Source: CAXBNB01 sp965267535 (GTDB lineage Bacteria; Bacteroidota; Bacteroidia; Cytophagales; Cyclobacteriaceae). Taken from it: 64,000 nt of DNA. Both the position numbers and the translations under genes were made by a program. Of this stretch, positions 42,348 to 51,720 are shown in pieces (position 1 is the stretch's first letter; each line of letters starts with the position of its first letter). The notes under the pieces are model-generated. The model was not told the origin of the DNA. It was given only the letters and a program-made list of their open reading frames with translations, and made no database searches. The stretch lies in NCBI GenBank assembly GCA_965267535.1, contig OZ254082.1:744001-808000 (forward strand), in the 5' to 3' direction.

Positions 42348-43979
42348 TCAGGCTTCTCCCAAAAAAGGATACCTATAGTCTTTAGGGGGATTGAAGGTTT
42401 CCTTGATGGTACGTGGGCTTACCCAGCGCAACAGGTTGAGCATGGATCCGGCTTTGTCGTTTGTGCCGGATGCGCGGGCGCCACCAAAGGGTTGCTGGCC
42501 CACTACTGCTCCGGTGGGTTTGTCATTGATGTAGAAGTTGCCTGCTGCGTTTACCAGTTTTTTGGTAGCATATTCGGCCGCATAGCGGTCTTGCGAAAAA
42601 ACAGCTCCGGTAAGTGCGTAAGGAGAGGTATTGTCTACCAGCTCCAGAGTCTGGGTAAATTCATCCTGATCGTAAACATAGATAGTGATGACAGGTCCAA
42701 AAATCTCTTCACACATGGTGCGGTATTTAGGGTCCTTAGTTACTATGACCGTAGGTTCTATGAAATAACCGACCGACTTGTCATGTCCACCTCCTGCTAT
42801 TATTTCGGCATCTTTGCTGGCTTTCGCTTCATCTATAAAGGCCGCAATTTTGTCAAATGCCCGCTCGTCAATGACTGCATTTACAAAATTGGTGAAGTCT
42901 TCGGGGCTACCCATTTTGATGGTTTTCAGGTCGTCAATTACGTATTGCTTTACTTCATTCCATAGGTTGTTGGGTATGTAAGCGCGTGATGCAGCACTGC
43001 ATTTTTGTCCCTGAAATTCAAAAGCACCTCTCACAATGGCAGTGGCAAGTGCTTTTGCATCTGCAGATTTGTGGGCAATTATAAAGTCTTTGCCACCTGT
43101 TTCCCCTACTATTCTAGGGTAGGTTTTGTAGCAGCCGATGTTTTCTCCGATGGTTTTCCAAAGCCCCTGAAACACGCCGGTGCTTCCTGTAAAGTGTAAG
43201 CCTGAAAAGTCGGGATGTTTAAATACGATATCGCCAGCTACAGGTCCATCCACATAAATCAGGTTGATGACTCCATCGGGCAAACCGGCTTCTTTAAAAA
43301 CCTCCATGAGTACATTGGCCGAGTATACCTGCGTGTAGGCAGGCTTCCATACTACGGTGTTGCCCATGAGGGCGGGAGCACCGGGTAGGTTGCCCGCTAT
43401 AGACGTGAAATTGAAAGGGGTTATGGCAAAGATGAATCCTTCGAGTGGACGATGCTCCAGGCGATTCCAGATGCCGGGTGCTGACTGGGGCTGCTGAGCA
43501 TATAGCTCTGTCATATACGCCACATTGAATTTCAGAAAGTCGATGTATTCGCATGCGGCATCTATTTCTGCCTGAAAAGCATTTTTCGATTGTCCCAGCA
43601 TAGTGGCAGCATTGATTTTGGCGCGATAAGGACCGGCTACCAGTTCTGCAGCTTTGAGAAATATAGCCGCTCTGTGCTCCCATGACATCTCTGCCCACTG
43701 CTTGCGTGCTTCCAGCGCAGCAGCTACGGCCTGCTCTACATGGCTGGCATCTCCTTCGTGAAAGTAGCCTAGAGTATGGGCATGCTCATGTGGAGGAGCG
43801 ATGCGGACTTTGTTGCCTGTGCGTACTTCCTCACTACCTATATACATAGGTATATCAGCTTCTTCAGCCTTGTAAGCCTGTAACTGGGCTTTGAGGGTTT
43901 TCTTTTCACTGCTGCCGGGTGCGTATGCGAGTACCGGCTCATTGGTAGGTTGGGGTACGTTGTATATTCCTTTAGGCAT
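42348..43979 (-). CDS. pruA: 1-pyrroline-5-carboxylate dehydrogenase
   Basis: This 543-residue enzyme oxidises glutamate-5-semialdehyde to glutamate with NAD+, the second step of proline use. It has FAITPFNFTSIAGNLPGAP, the Glu segment IVGETGGKDFIIAHKSA and the catalytic Cys in FEFQGQKCSAASRAYIP, and the end VVGQQPFGGARASGTNDKAG typical of this group. The length fits the class of L-glutamate gamma-semialdehyde dehydrogenases. A proline dehydrogenase gene is not close by. Confidence 0.95.
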   Translation of the reverse strand: MPKGIYNVPQPTNEPVLAYAPGSSEKKTLKAQLQAYKAEEADIPMYIGSEEVRTGNKVRIAPPHEHAHTLGYFHEGDASHVEQAVAAALEARKQWAEMSWEHRAAIFLKAAELVAGPYRAKINAATMLGQSKNAFQAEIDAACEYIDFLKFNVAYMTELYAQQPQSAPGIWNRLEHRPLEGFIFAITPFNFTSIAGNLPGAPALMGNTVVWKPAYTQVYSANVLMEVFKEAGLPDGVINLIYVDGPVAGDIVFKHPDFSGLHFTGSTGVFQGLWKTIGENIGCYKTYPRIVGETGGKDFIIAHKSADAKALATAIVRGAFEFQGQKCSAASRAYIPNNLWNEVKQYVIDDLKTIKMGSPEDFTNFVNAVIDERAFDKIAAFIDEAKASKDAEIIAGGGHDKSVGYFIEPTVIVTKDPKYRTMCEEIFGPVITIYVYDQDEFTQTLELVDNTSPYALTGAVFSQDRYAAEYATKKLVNAAGNFYINDKPTGAVVGQQPFGGARASGTNDKAGSMLNLLRWVSPRTIKETFNPPKDYRYPFLGEA

Positions 43980-44012
43980 GATCCTTCGTTTTTTTAGTTA
44001 TACTTACGGATA

Positions 44013-44020
44013 CAAAATTA
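44013..44020 (-). promoter_or_regulatory. TAnnTTTG element upstream of pruA
   Basis: The minus strand reads TAATTTTG, a full match, 33 bases before the start. Confidence 0.5.
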
Positions 44021-44158
44021 GAAGGATGGCTAAAGGTAATCTCAGGGAAAATTGGCCATTAACTGTACTTTATTGATGTGTTTTTTCTCTTTTTACTCTA
44101 CAAAGATGCAAAATGGTATAGATAGTGGCGTAATATTGCATTCGTTTCCGCTTAGAAT

Positions 44159-44269
44159 ATGAAGAAGTTAAGAGCCTTTTATGCGCGATATAAGAAGTAT
44201 TTCATGAACGACCTGATCATGTATGTATTTATGGTTTTGTTTATACTTCTCCTGATCTTGTTTTTTTAG
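44159..44269 (+). CDS. 36-residue membrane peptide
   Basis: A complete small frame, MKKLRAFYARYKKYFMND followed by a C-terminal helix LIMYVFMVLFILLLILFF and a stop. The positive N-terminus and single helix are typical of small membrane proteins. It lies in a 300-base gap between pruA and the SDR gene, and its pattern of charge and hydrophobicity suggests it is real, but there is no family evidence. Confidence 0.5.
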   Translation: MKKLRAFYARYKKYFMNDLIMYVFMVLFILLLILFF

Positions 44270-44275
44270 GGGTAG

Positions 44276-45037
44276 TTACCGTATGTAGCTGCCGGCATTT
44301 ACGTCGATGGTGCTGCCGGTAGCATGGTCGGCCATACCGCTCGCCAGAAATGTAACCAGTGGTGCAATATCCTTGGGTTCGGTCATGCGCTCCAGTGCTA
44401 TGTCTTCCACACCTACCTCACTGCCGTACTCTTCCATGATTTTTCGAGCCATATCGGTACGCACAAATCCCGGAGCTATGTTGAAGGCTTTGATGCCGTC
44501 TTTGCCATAGGCTCGGGCGATAGATCTGGTAAGTGCTACCAGGCCGGCTTTTGACGCGGCGTAAGCCATGTATTCGGCTGTGTCTCCTTTGAAAGCCGCC
44601 CGGGAGGTAATGTTGATGATGCGCCCTGCACTCTTTCTTTTCAGAAAATGCTCAATGACTTTTTTGCATAGAATGCCTGCTGATGTCAGGTTTACCTGTA
44701 TGTTGTTGTTCCATGCGGCCAACCATTCACTTTCTTTCTTGTCTATAGGGGCAGGTTCGGCTATGCCGGCATTGTTAATCAGAATTTCCAGGCTGCCCAT
44801 TTCGAGAACTACCCTGTCAAAGAGATTTGCTGCACCGTCGGGTTGGGAGAGGTCTGCCTGAAATGCTTTGGACTCATTGCCCAGTACGTGAGCCAGATTT
44901 TCAGCTTCGCGCATATTTTTGTTGTAGTGCACGGCTACTGTGGCGCCTGCTTCAGCCAGTTTTGAGGCTATGGCTTTTCCTATGCCTTTGCTTGCCCCGG
45001 TTACTAATACGTTTAGACCAGAAAGATTTATGTACAT
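44276..45037 (-). CDS. short-chain dehydrogenase (3-oxoacyl-ACP reductase-like)
   Basis: This 253-residue protein is a classical SDR: LVTGASKGIGKAIASKLAEA, the NNAGIAEPAPI motif, Ser in IINITSRAAFKG and the YMAYAASKAGLV catalytic Tyr and Lys. It looks most like FabG/3-oxoacyl-ACP reductase or a gluconate-type reductase. The exact substrate is not clear. It lies alone. Confidence 0.88.
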   Translation of the reverse strand: MYINLSGLNVLVTGASKGIGKAIASKLAEAGATVAVHYNKNMREAENLAHVLGNESKAFQADLSQPDGAANLFDRVVLEMGSLEILINNAGIAEPAPIDKKESEWLAAWNNNIQVNLTSAGILCKKVIEHFLKRKSAGRIINITSRAAFKGDTAEYMAYAASKAGLVALTRSIARAYGKDGIKAFNIAPGFVRTDMARKIMEEYGSEVGVEDIALERMTEPKDIAPLVTFLASGMADHATGSTIDVNAGSYIR

Positions 45038-45284
45038 GTTGTCAGTATTGAGCCCTCAATTTACTATGCAATCGAATAAACAAAAAATGTCTTCTATGAA
45101 AAATGAGTACTGAGCTGATCGTGGTTGCAGGGATAAATTCATGCTGCCAAAAAGTATAAGTAGCGACTAAAGCTGACCAGGAGTGTGCCGCTTCTTAACA
45201 ATAGAGGAAAAAAATGGATGAAAAATTATTATTCATGGCTTGTGTATATGACCTTTGATTGTAGGCATTTTAAATATACTCACC

Positions 45285-45746
45285 ATGAAAAGACAATTAG
45301 GTATACTCATAGCGGTTATTTTGTTAGGCAGCACGGCATTAGTGAGTCCCCGACAGGGTGAGGTAAGTGAGGGTGAAGCCTTGCAGTGGGTAAGTATAGA
45401 AGAAGCTCAAACCCTGGCCAAAGACAGTCCCCGCAAAGTGTTTATAGACTTTACTGCTAAGTGGTGTGGGTGGTGCAAGGTGATGGACAAAAAAACCTTT
45501 ACAGATCCGGAAGTTGCTCGTTACCTTACAGAAAACTACTATCTGGTGAAGCTGGATTATGACAGCAAGAAAAAATTTGATTATCTGGGAAGGAAGCTTA
45601 CGGCCAAAGAATTGGCAGTAGAAAACGGAATAACGGGGCTCCCTACCATGTTGGTAACAAGCCCCGACTTTGCAAGGGTCAAAAAGATTGTGGGATACAA
45701 AAAGCCCAAAGAATTTTTAAGTAGCCTTAAAAAAATCGGGCTTTAA
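45285..45746 (+). CDS. exported thioredoxin-like protein
   Basis: I use the ATG at 45285, which gives a signal peptide (about 18 residues); an upstream ATG at 45255 gives a less good leader. The body has the thioredoxin motif DFTAKWCGWCKVMDKKTF (Cys-Gly-Trp-Cys) and ENGITGLPTMLVTSPD with the cis-proline. Acting in the periplasm, it should reduce or exchange disulfides. The Trp-Cys-Gly-Trp-Cys pattern resembles the DUF255/thioredoxin-7-like group. Confidence 0.88.
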   Translation: MKRQLGILIAVILLGSTALVSPRQGEVSEGEALQWVSIEEAQTLAKDSPRKVFIDFTAKWCGWCKVMDKKTFTDPEVARYLTENYYLVKLDYDSKKKFDYLGRKLTAKELAVENGITGLPTMLVTSPDFARVKKIVGYKKPKEFLSSLKKIGL

Positions 45747-45754
45747 TAGCCGGA

Positions 45755-46198
45755 TTATTTCAACCAGGCTTTATACATCCATAGTGATTTTTCTTGTTCC
45801 TCGATAAAGGCAGAAATCTGATCTTCTGTGCCGCTATCACCAGCATCGCCAGCCAGATCTTTAATTTCCCGCTCGAGTTTTACTAATTCTGTCAGGTTTT
45901 CAACGATTGTTTTTACAGATGCTTCTCCATCGTGTACATTTTTTACAGGGTTGATAGTAGCAGTATCCAGATAGTCACTGAAGCTGTGCAAAGGCACACC
46001 ACCTATGGTTAGAATTCGCTCTGCTATGGCATCTATCTTCAATGCCGAGTCAGTATACAGTTCCTCAAACTTCTCATGCAATTCAAAGAATTTTCGTCCC
46101 TGAATGTTCCAGTGAAATCCGCGAAGGTTTTGGTAGTATATCTGATAATCGGCTAAAAGTTGATTGAGTTTTTCGATAATTAATGTGTTGTTCTTCAT
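45755..46198 (-). CDS. dps: Dps-family ferritin-like protein
   Basis: This 147-residue protein has the Dps ferroxidase motif FHWNIQGRKFFELHEKFEEL and SALKIDAIAERILTIGG, with the C-terminal part EDQISAFIEEQEKSLWMYKAWL. It stores iron and protects DNA or cell from peroxide. It is convergent with the thioredoxin-like gene, eight bases apart. Confidence 0.95.
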   Translation of the reverse strand: MKNNTLIIEKLNQLLADYQIYYQNLRGFHWNIQGRKFFELHEKFEELYTDSALKIDAIAERILTIGGVPLHSFSDYLDTATINPVKNVHDGEASVKTIVENLTELVKLEREIKDLAGDAGDSGTEDQISAFIEEQEKSLWMYKAWLK

Positions 46199-46295
46199 GT
46201 TCTTTGTTTATGGTTTTTAAAGTTGTTGTCAATAAGAATCTTCGGATTGTCCTTCTAGAACATAAGCTCCGGTAATTCCTTTTTTTAAGTTGATA

Positions 46296-46303
46296 CAAAG
46301 ATA
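46296..46303 (-). promoter_or_regulatory. TAnnTTTG element upstream of dps
   Basis: The minus strand reads TATCTTTG, a full match, 97 bases before the dps start, leaving a long leader. Confidence 0.4.
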
Positions 46304-46402
46304 AATGACAAGCCCGGGGTATGGGGGGGCATGACTATCGTTTGTGATTATGTTACGATAGAAAAGAACAATTGATACAGGCAACCTTATAATTATTGCT
46401 TA

Positions 46403-47137
46403 TCAGGCGTGGCGGTGGTATTTTCGGAAGAGGCTGGAAATTTTCAGCTGGATTACACCCAGCACGGCTTCTTTGAAAATTCCGGTAGACATTTTGGATG
46501 CGCCTTTAGTGCGGTCTGTAAAAATGATGGGCACTTCCTTGATTTTAAAACCATACTTCCACGCAAGAAATTTCATTTCAATCTGAAAAGCATAGCCAAT
46601 AAACTTCACCTTCTCTAGGTGGATCGTTTGCAGTACTTTGGCCGTGTAGCACTTAAAGCCGGCAGTGGCATCTTTTACGGGAAGCCCGGTAACCAGCTGT
46701 ACGTAGTAGCTGGCAAAGTACGACATGAGTACTCGCCCCATAGGCCAGTTCACTACATTGACCCCTGATATATACCGCGACCCTATGGCCATGTCATATC
46801 CTTCGTTTTTGCAGGCGTGTAGCAGGCGCAAAAGGTCAGCTGGTGGATGGGAGAAATCAGCATCCATTTCAAAAATATAGGAATAGCCCTGATCCAGAGC
46901 GTAGCGAAAGCCTTCGAGGTAGGCTGTACCGAGCCCCGATTTGTTTTTGCGCTTGAGTAGCTGCAACTCAGGATAATCGTTTTGCAATTCCTCTACAATC
47001 TGTGCAGTGCCGTCGGGGGAATTGTCGTCGATAATGAGTATATGAAAATTGCCCTCGAGGCGAAAAACAGAGTGGATAATATCCGCAATGTTTTCTTTCT
47101 CATTGTAAGTAGGTATGATGACCAGGCTTTCTCTCAC
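46403..47137 (-). CDS. polyprenol-phosphate sugar synthase (DPM1-like GT2)
   Basis: This 244-residue GT2 glycosyltransferase has VIIPTYNEKENIADII, LIIDDNSPDGTAQIVEEL and the metal site DADFSHPP, as in dolichol-phosphate-mannose synthase, with no C-terminal membrane part. The product would be a polyprenyl-phosphate mannose or glucose for envelope glycans. Confidence 0.9.
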   Translation of the reverse strand: MRESLVIIPTYNEKENIADIIHSVFRLEGNFHILIIDDNSPDGTAQIVEELQNDYPELQLLKRKNKSGLGTAYLEGFRYALDQGYSYIFEMDADFSHPPADLLRLLHACKNEGYDMAIGSRYISGVNVVNWPMGRVLMSYFASYYVQLVTGLPVKDATAGFKCYTAKVLQTIHLEKVKFIGYAFQIEMKFLAWKYGFKIKEVPIIFTDRTKGASKMSTGIFKEAVLGVIQLKISSLFRKYHRHA

Positions 47138-47173
47138 TTATCGGGAGTTTCGGTTATAAAAAACGGGTTTGAT

Positions 47174-47181
47174 CAAAAGTA
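47174..47181 (-). promoter_or_regulatory. TAnnTTTG element upstream of the DPM1-like gene
   Basis: The minus strand reads TACTTTTG, a full match, 36 bases before the start. Confidence 0.45.
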
Positions 47182-47249
47182 ATGCCTCAATACGCGTCGT
47201 TAAGATTTATTAACAAATAAATTTTACAGGGAGTATTTGAGAATCACAT

Positions 47250-48638
47250 TTAGTATCCTAAAATATTCAACATCGACTCATTGGTTTGTTCTTCTGAAAA
47301 CACCTCTGTAACAAGCTCTCCTTTGTCGTTCTTTTTGATTATTACGTGTTTTGGAGCAGGTATAAGGCAATGCTGAATGCCTCCATAGCCTCCGAGTGCT
47401 TCCTGGTACGCTCCGGTGTGAAACAGACCAAAGTACAGTGTTTCTGTGTCGTCAAACATCGGTAAAAAGACCTCAGCAATATGGGCTTCCGAATCGTAAT
47501 AGTCCATGCTGTCGCAGGTAAGGCCGCCAATGTTTACCTTATGGAAATTGTTGTCCCAGTGGTTTACAGGGAGCATGATGTATTTTTGGTTGAGCCCCCA
47601 TACATCGGGTAGGTTGGTAATGAATGATCCGTCCATCATATACCAAAGCTCTTTGTCGTTTTGCAGCTTTTGATCTAGTACAGAATAGATTACCGCGCCG
47701 CTTTCGCCTACCGTAAAACTGCCAAACTCTGTAAAAATGTGAGGCACATCCACATGGTTTTTCTTACAGATCCACTGTATGTTTTCTACAATCTGCTCAG
47801 CCATGTACTCAAAATCGTATTCGAAGTGGAGGGAGTTTTTTACGGGAAATCCACCGCCAATATCGACAGAGTCGAGTTCAGGGCAAATTTTCTTCAGTTC
47901 GCAGTATTTGTACATAAACCGGCTCAGTTCACTCCAGTAGTAGGCCGTGTCTTTGATGCCTGTATTGATAAAGAAGTGAAGCATTTTCAAGCTAATACGG
48001 GGATTGCTCTGTATTTCAGCTTTGTAATAATCCACTATGTCGTTGTACCGAATGCCCAATCTGGAAGTATAGAATGAGAAGTTGGGCTCTTCGTCGGAGG
48101 CTATTCTTATGCCCACCTGAAAATTGCCTTCCACATGTTTGTTGTAGTGATCCAGCTCTTTTAGGTTGTCAAGTATGGGTACACAGTTTACAAAACCGTC
48201 GTTGAGCAGATCCGTGATCTTTTCTTTGTATTTGTCGCGCTTAAAGCCATTGCAAATAATGAACGAATCTTTTGTGATCTTTTGATTAGCAAAAAGCTTT
48301 TCAACGATGTAGATATCAAAAGCCGACGATGTTTCAATATGAATATCGTTTTTAAGGGCTTCATTTAGCACAAACTCAAAGTGCGATGACTTAGTGCAAT
48401 AGCAATAAACGTATTTTCCCTTATAGTTTTTCTTCTCTATCGCCTTATTAAATATCTGCTTGGCATACTGGATACGCTCGCTTATCTTGGGTAGATAGGA
48501 TATCTTTAGAGGAGTACCGTGTTCTTTGATAACCTCACTGAGGTCAACATTATTGAAAAACAGTTTGTTTTTTTTTACTTTAAATTCTTCCGTTGGAAAT
48601 TCGAAGGTTTGGTCAACCAGATCTGCGTAACTTTTCAT
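47250..48638 (-). CDS. speA: arginine decarboxylase (Bacteroidota type, fold III)
   Basis: This 462-residue PLP enzyme of the alanine-racemase-fold decarboxylase group has the PLP-lysine region VYCYCTKSSHFEFVL, GGGFPVKNSLHFEYDFEY and the active-site Cys in GGLTCDSMDYYD. It makes agmatine from arginine and starts the carboxyspermidine route to polyamines typical of this phylum. It is divergent from argS and has its own promoter (48676-48705). Other group members are carboxynorspermidine and diaminopimelate decarboxylase, but length and motifs fit arginine. Confidence 0.85.
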   Translation of the reverse strand: MKSYADLVDQTFEFPTEEFKVKKNKLFFNNVDLSEVIKEHGTPLKISYLPKISERIQYAKQIFNKAIEKKNYKGKYVYCYCTKSSHFEFVLNEALKNDIHIETSSAFDIYIVEKLFANQKITKDSFIICNGFKRDKYKEKITDLLNDGFVNCVPILDNLKELDHYNKHVEGNFQVGIRIASDEEPNFSFYTSRLGIRYNDIVDYYKAEIQSNPRISLKMLHFFINTGIKDTAYYWSELSRFMYKYCELKKICPELDSVDIGGGFPVKNSLHFEYDFEYMAEQIVENIQWICKKNHVDVPHIFTEFGSFTVGESGAVIYSVLDQKLQNDKELWYMMDGSFITNLPDVWGLNQKYIMLPVNHWDNNFHKVNIGGLTCDSMDYYDSEAHIAEVFLPMFDDTETLYFGLFHTGAYQEALGGYGGIQHCLIPAPKHVIIKKNDKGELVTEVFSEEQTNESMLNILGY

Positions 48639-48675
48639 TCATATTTATGCCAAGCAATAAACAATTATTTCGCTG

Positions 48676-48705
48676 CAAATATGAGAAAAAAAGGAAAATA
48701 CCAAA
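48676..48705 (-). promoter_or_regulatory. arginine decarboxylase promoter
   Basis: On the minus strand TTTG (48702-48705) and CATATTTG (48676-48683) are 18 bases apart, close to the Bacteroidota consensus with one mismatch in the -7 element. It is 37 bases before the start. Confidence 0.55.
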
Positions 48706-48803
48706 TGGAGTTGCTGTCACATTTTCCAGCTATTTGCAAATATGTCTTTGAGCATTAGTATCTAATGTGTTCCTTTGCATCACTTTTTTCAAAAAAAGGA
48801 GAC

Positions 48804-50597
48804 ATGAACATACCGAATAGCATACAGCAGGCCATTTCTCAGGCACTATCCGCGCTTTATCAGCACGAAGTTTCTACCGATGATATAGCACTACAACCAA
48901 CCCGCAAAGAGTTTGAGGGCACCTACACCTTTGTAACTTTTCCTTACCTGAGGGTATCAAAAACAAATCCTGAAGAAACCGGTAAACAGATAGGTGAATA
49001 CTTGCTGGCTAATTGTGCTGCCATAGCAGGCTACAACGTGGTTAAGGGTTTTTTGAATCTGAGCCTGACGAACGCTACGTGGTTGCAACTGCTCAATCAC
49101 ATAGGCAGCACTTCTGATTATGGGTTTGCCAGTCCCAAAGGCAAAAGCATGATGGTAGAGTATTCTTCACCCAATACAAACAAGCCACTTCATTTGGGGC
49201 ACTTGCGCAACATTTTTTTGGGTTATTCTGTGGCCAAAATTTATGAGGCCTACGGTTATGAAGTAAACAAAGTACAAATCATAAACGACAGGGGCATACA
49301 TATCTGTAAATCTATGCTGGCCTGGCAAAAATTCGGAAACGGTGAAACTCCCGCTTCTTCCGGGATGAAGGGCGATAAGCTAGCCGGAAAATACTATGTA
49401 AAGTTTGATCAGGAGTATAAAAAAGAAATAGAAACACTGGTAGCCGAAGGAATGAGCAAGGAGGAGGCTGAAAAGAATGCCCCTTTGTTTTTGGAAGCTC
49501 AGGAAATGCTGCGCAAGTGGGAAGCCAACGACAAAGAGGTATACGCCCTGTGGCAAAAAATGAATGGCTGGGTATATGAAGGCTTTGAGCAAACCTACAA
49601 AACCATGGGGGTTACATTCGACAAGTTATACTACGAGTCGGATACCTACCTGTTGGGTAAGGAAGCTGTAGCTATAGGATTGGAAAAGGGAGTTTTCTAT
49701 AAGAAAGAAGACGGCTCGGTGTGGATAGACCTGACCGAAGAGGGGCTGGATCATAAACTGCTCCTGCGATCGGATGGAACCGCGGTATACATGACACAGG
49801 ATATAGGCACAGCCATAGAGCGATTTAAGCAATACCCCGGTCAGGAGCGTATGGTATATACTGTGGGAAATGAGCAGGACTACCATTTTAAAGTGCTGTT
49901 TTTGATATTAAAAAAACTGGGCTATGCATGGGCCGACGGATGCTATCACCTCTCGTATGGTATGGTGGATTTACCATCCGGAAAGATGAAATCCAGAGAA
50001 GGCACTGTAGTAGATGCCGACGACCTGATGCAGGAAATGGTGGATACAGCAGAAGAGCACACCAAAGAGCTGGGTAAAATCGATGGATTTACCGATCAGC
50101 AGGCTCAGGAATTGTACAGCACCATAGGCTTGGGGGCACTCAAGTATTTTCTACTGAAGGTAGATCCCAAAAAGCGAATGCTTTTTAATCCTCAGGAGTC
50201 GATTGAGTTTCAGGGGAATACAGGTCCGTTTATACAATATACACATGCGCGTATATCGGCGATATTGAGAAGAGCTGCAGAGCTAAATCTGACTACCGGA
50301 GAAGATGTTGCGCCAGAAGCTATGGAGTTGGAAGAAGTGGAAAAAGACCTGATACACCTTATTAGTCAGTTTGGCGAAAAGATAGAAGCAGCGGCTCAGG
50401 AGTATGCACCCTCACTCATTGCACAGTATTGTTTTGACCTGGCTAAAGAATACAACCGTTTTTATGCTGAGCTTTCGATTTTCAACGAAGAAGATGCAGC
50501 TCGTATGCATTTTAGAGTAAAGCTGTCGGGTTTGGTAGCACGCACTATCAAAGCAGGTATGAAACTATTGGGCATAGAAGTGCCCGAAAAAATGTAA
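48804..50597 (+). CDS. argS: arginyl-tRNA synthetase
   Basis: I choose the ATG at 48804 because AAAAAAAGGAGAC lies just before it; an upstream in-frame ATG at 48765 adds 13 residues. The class I motifs are NTNKPLHLGHLRN (HIGH-like) and SGKMKSREGTVV (KMSKS-like), with the N-terminal additional domain (residues 1-110) and the C-terminal DALR anticodon-binding domain with FNEEDAARMHFRVKL. It charges tRNA-Arg. It is 4 bases before menA and co-transcribed with it. Confidence 0.96.
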   Translation: MNIPNSIQQAISQALSALYQHEVSTDDIALQPTRKEFEGTYTFVTFPYLRVSKTNPEETGKQIGEYLLANCAAIAGYNVVKGFLNLSLTNATWLQLLNHIGSTSDYGFASPKGKSMMVEYSSPNTNKPLHLGHLRNIFLGYSVAKIYEAYGYEVNKVQIINDRGIHICKSMLAWQKFGNGETPASSGMKGDKLAGKYYVKFDQEYKKEIETLVAEGMSKEEAEKNAPLFLEAQEMLRKWEANDKEVYALWQKMNGWVYEGFEQTYKTMGVTFDKLYYESDTYLLGKEAVAIGLEKGVFYKKEDGSVWIDLTEEGLDHKLLLRSDGTAVYMTQDIGTAIERFKQYPGQERMVYTVGNEQDYHFKVLFLILKKLGYAWADGCYHLSYGMVDLPSGKMKSREGTVVDADDLMQEMVDTAEEHTKELGKIDGFTDQQAQELYSTIGLGALKYFLLKVDPKKRMLFNPQESIEFQGNTGPFIQYTHARISAILRRAAELNLTTGEDVAPEAMELEEVEKDLIHLISQFGEKIEAAAQEYAPSLIAQYCFDLAKEYNRFYAELSIFNEEDAARMHFRVKLSGLVARTIKAGMKLLGIEVPEKM

Positions 50598-50601
50598 TTC
50601 T

Positions 50602-51522
50602 ATGCCAAAAGCAGGGCCCGACATAAAAGCCTGGATAGGGGCATTTCGTTTGAGAACATTGCCGCTTTCATTGTCCTGTATCCTTATGGGAGGTGTGTTA
50701 GCAGCGTGGCAGAGTGCCTTTAACTGGACGGTATTCGGTCTGGCGGTAGCCACTACCACCTTGCTGCAGATTCTTTCTAATCTGGCCAACGACTATGGCG
50801 ACAGTGTGCACGGTGCAGACAGTGCAGACAGGCAAGGTCCTACCCGTGCAGTACAGCAGGGACTCATTTCACCCGTTCAAATGAAGCGCGCCATGGTTCT
50901 GTTTTCAGTTTTGTCCTTGGCGAGTGGCATAGGTTTATTACTATTGGTATTCTATGATCAGTTGCTGTACCTCTTGGCTTTTCTGGGTTTAGGAGTGGCA
51001 GCTATTTTTGCAGCGATCAATTACACGGCCGGCTCCAACCCCTACGGGTACAGAGGGCTGGGAGATTTGGCAGTGTTTCTTTTCTTTGGCATTGTAGGGG
51101 TAGCAGGCACATATTTTTTGCTAACAGGTGATTTTGATGCTGCTATACTATTACCTGCGGCCAGTTGTGGTTTGTTTGCTACCGGTGTGCTCAACGTAAA
51201 TAATATACGAGACATTGAATCTGATCAAAAAGCGGGAAAGATATCCATTCCTGTTCGAATCGGAAGAAAAAAAGCGGTGACCTATCACATAGTGTTGTTG
51301 TTGGCAGGGGTGTTGGCAGCTGCCATATTTACATGGGCCCATTATACACAACCTAGCCAGTGGTTGTTTTTATTTACTATGCCGCTGTTTTACCGCAATG
51401 CCCGTGCTGTGCAAAGCAAACACACAGCTTCAGCACTCGATCCCTATTTAAAACAACTGGCCTTGTCTACACTTTTATTTGTGGTTTTGTTCGGGCTGGG
51501 TCTGCTCCTGCCTCTTTCCTGA
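50602..51522 (+). CDS. menA: 1,4-dihydroxy-2-naphthoate polyprenyltransferase
   Basis: This 306-residue UbiA-fold enzyme has about nine membrane helices and the motifs NLANDYGDSVHGADSADRQG and NNIRDIESDQKAGK, with GPTRAVQQGLISP between. It prenylates DHNA, giving demethylmenaquinone, at the inner membrane. A terminator follows at 51534-51553. Confidence 0.93.
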   Translation: MPKAGPDIKAWIGAFRLRTLPLSLSCILMGGVLAAWQSAFNWTVFGLAVATTTLLQILSNLANDYGDSVHGADSADRQGPTRAVQQGLISPVQMKRAMVLFSVLSLASGIGLLLLVFYDQLLYLLAFLGLGVAAIFAAINYTAGSNPYGYRGLGDLAVFLFFGIVGVAGTYFLLTGDFDAAILLPAASCGLFATGVLNVNNIRDIESDQKAGKISIPVRIGRKKAVTYHIVLLLAGVLAAAIFTWAHYTQPSQWLFLFTMPLFYRNARAVQSKHTASALDPYLKQLALSTLLFVVLFGLGLLLPLS

Positions 51523-51533
51523 CCGCACTACGC

Positions 51534-51553
51534 ACCCGGACTGTCCGGGTTTT
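51534..51553 (+). terminator. terminator of argS-menA
   Basis: The seven-base-pair stem ACCCGGA with TCCGGGT, a three-base loop and a short T-run lies 11 bases after menA. Confidence 0.65.
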
Positions 51554-51720
51554 AGTGTTCGTTTTTGTAGCAAAGTGTAGCGCATCCGTACATTATTTTC
51601 CTTGCTAATTTCTCTCAATTAATTTTAATCAACTGAAAATCAGTAAGTTGAAATTAATGGCACGCCTTTGGTCAATAGTGGCACAGTAGAACATTGCAAG
51701 AAATTTAAACTTTAAAAGAC

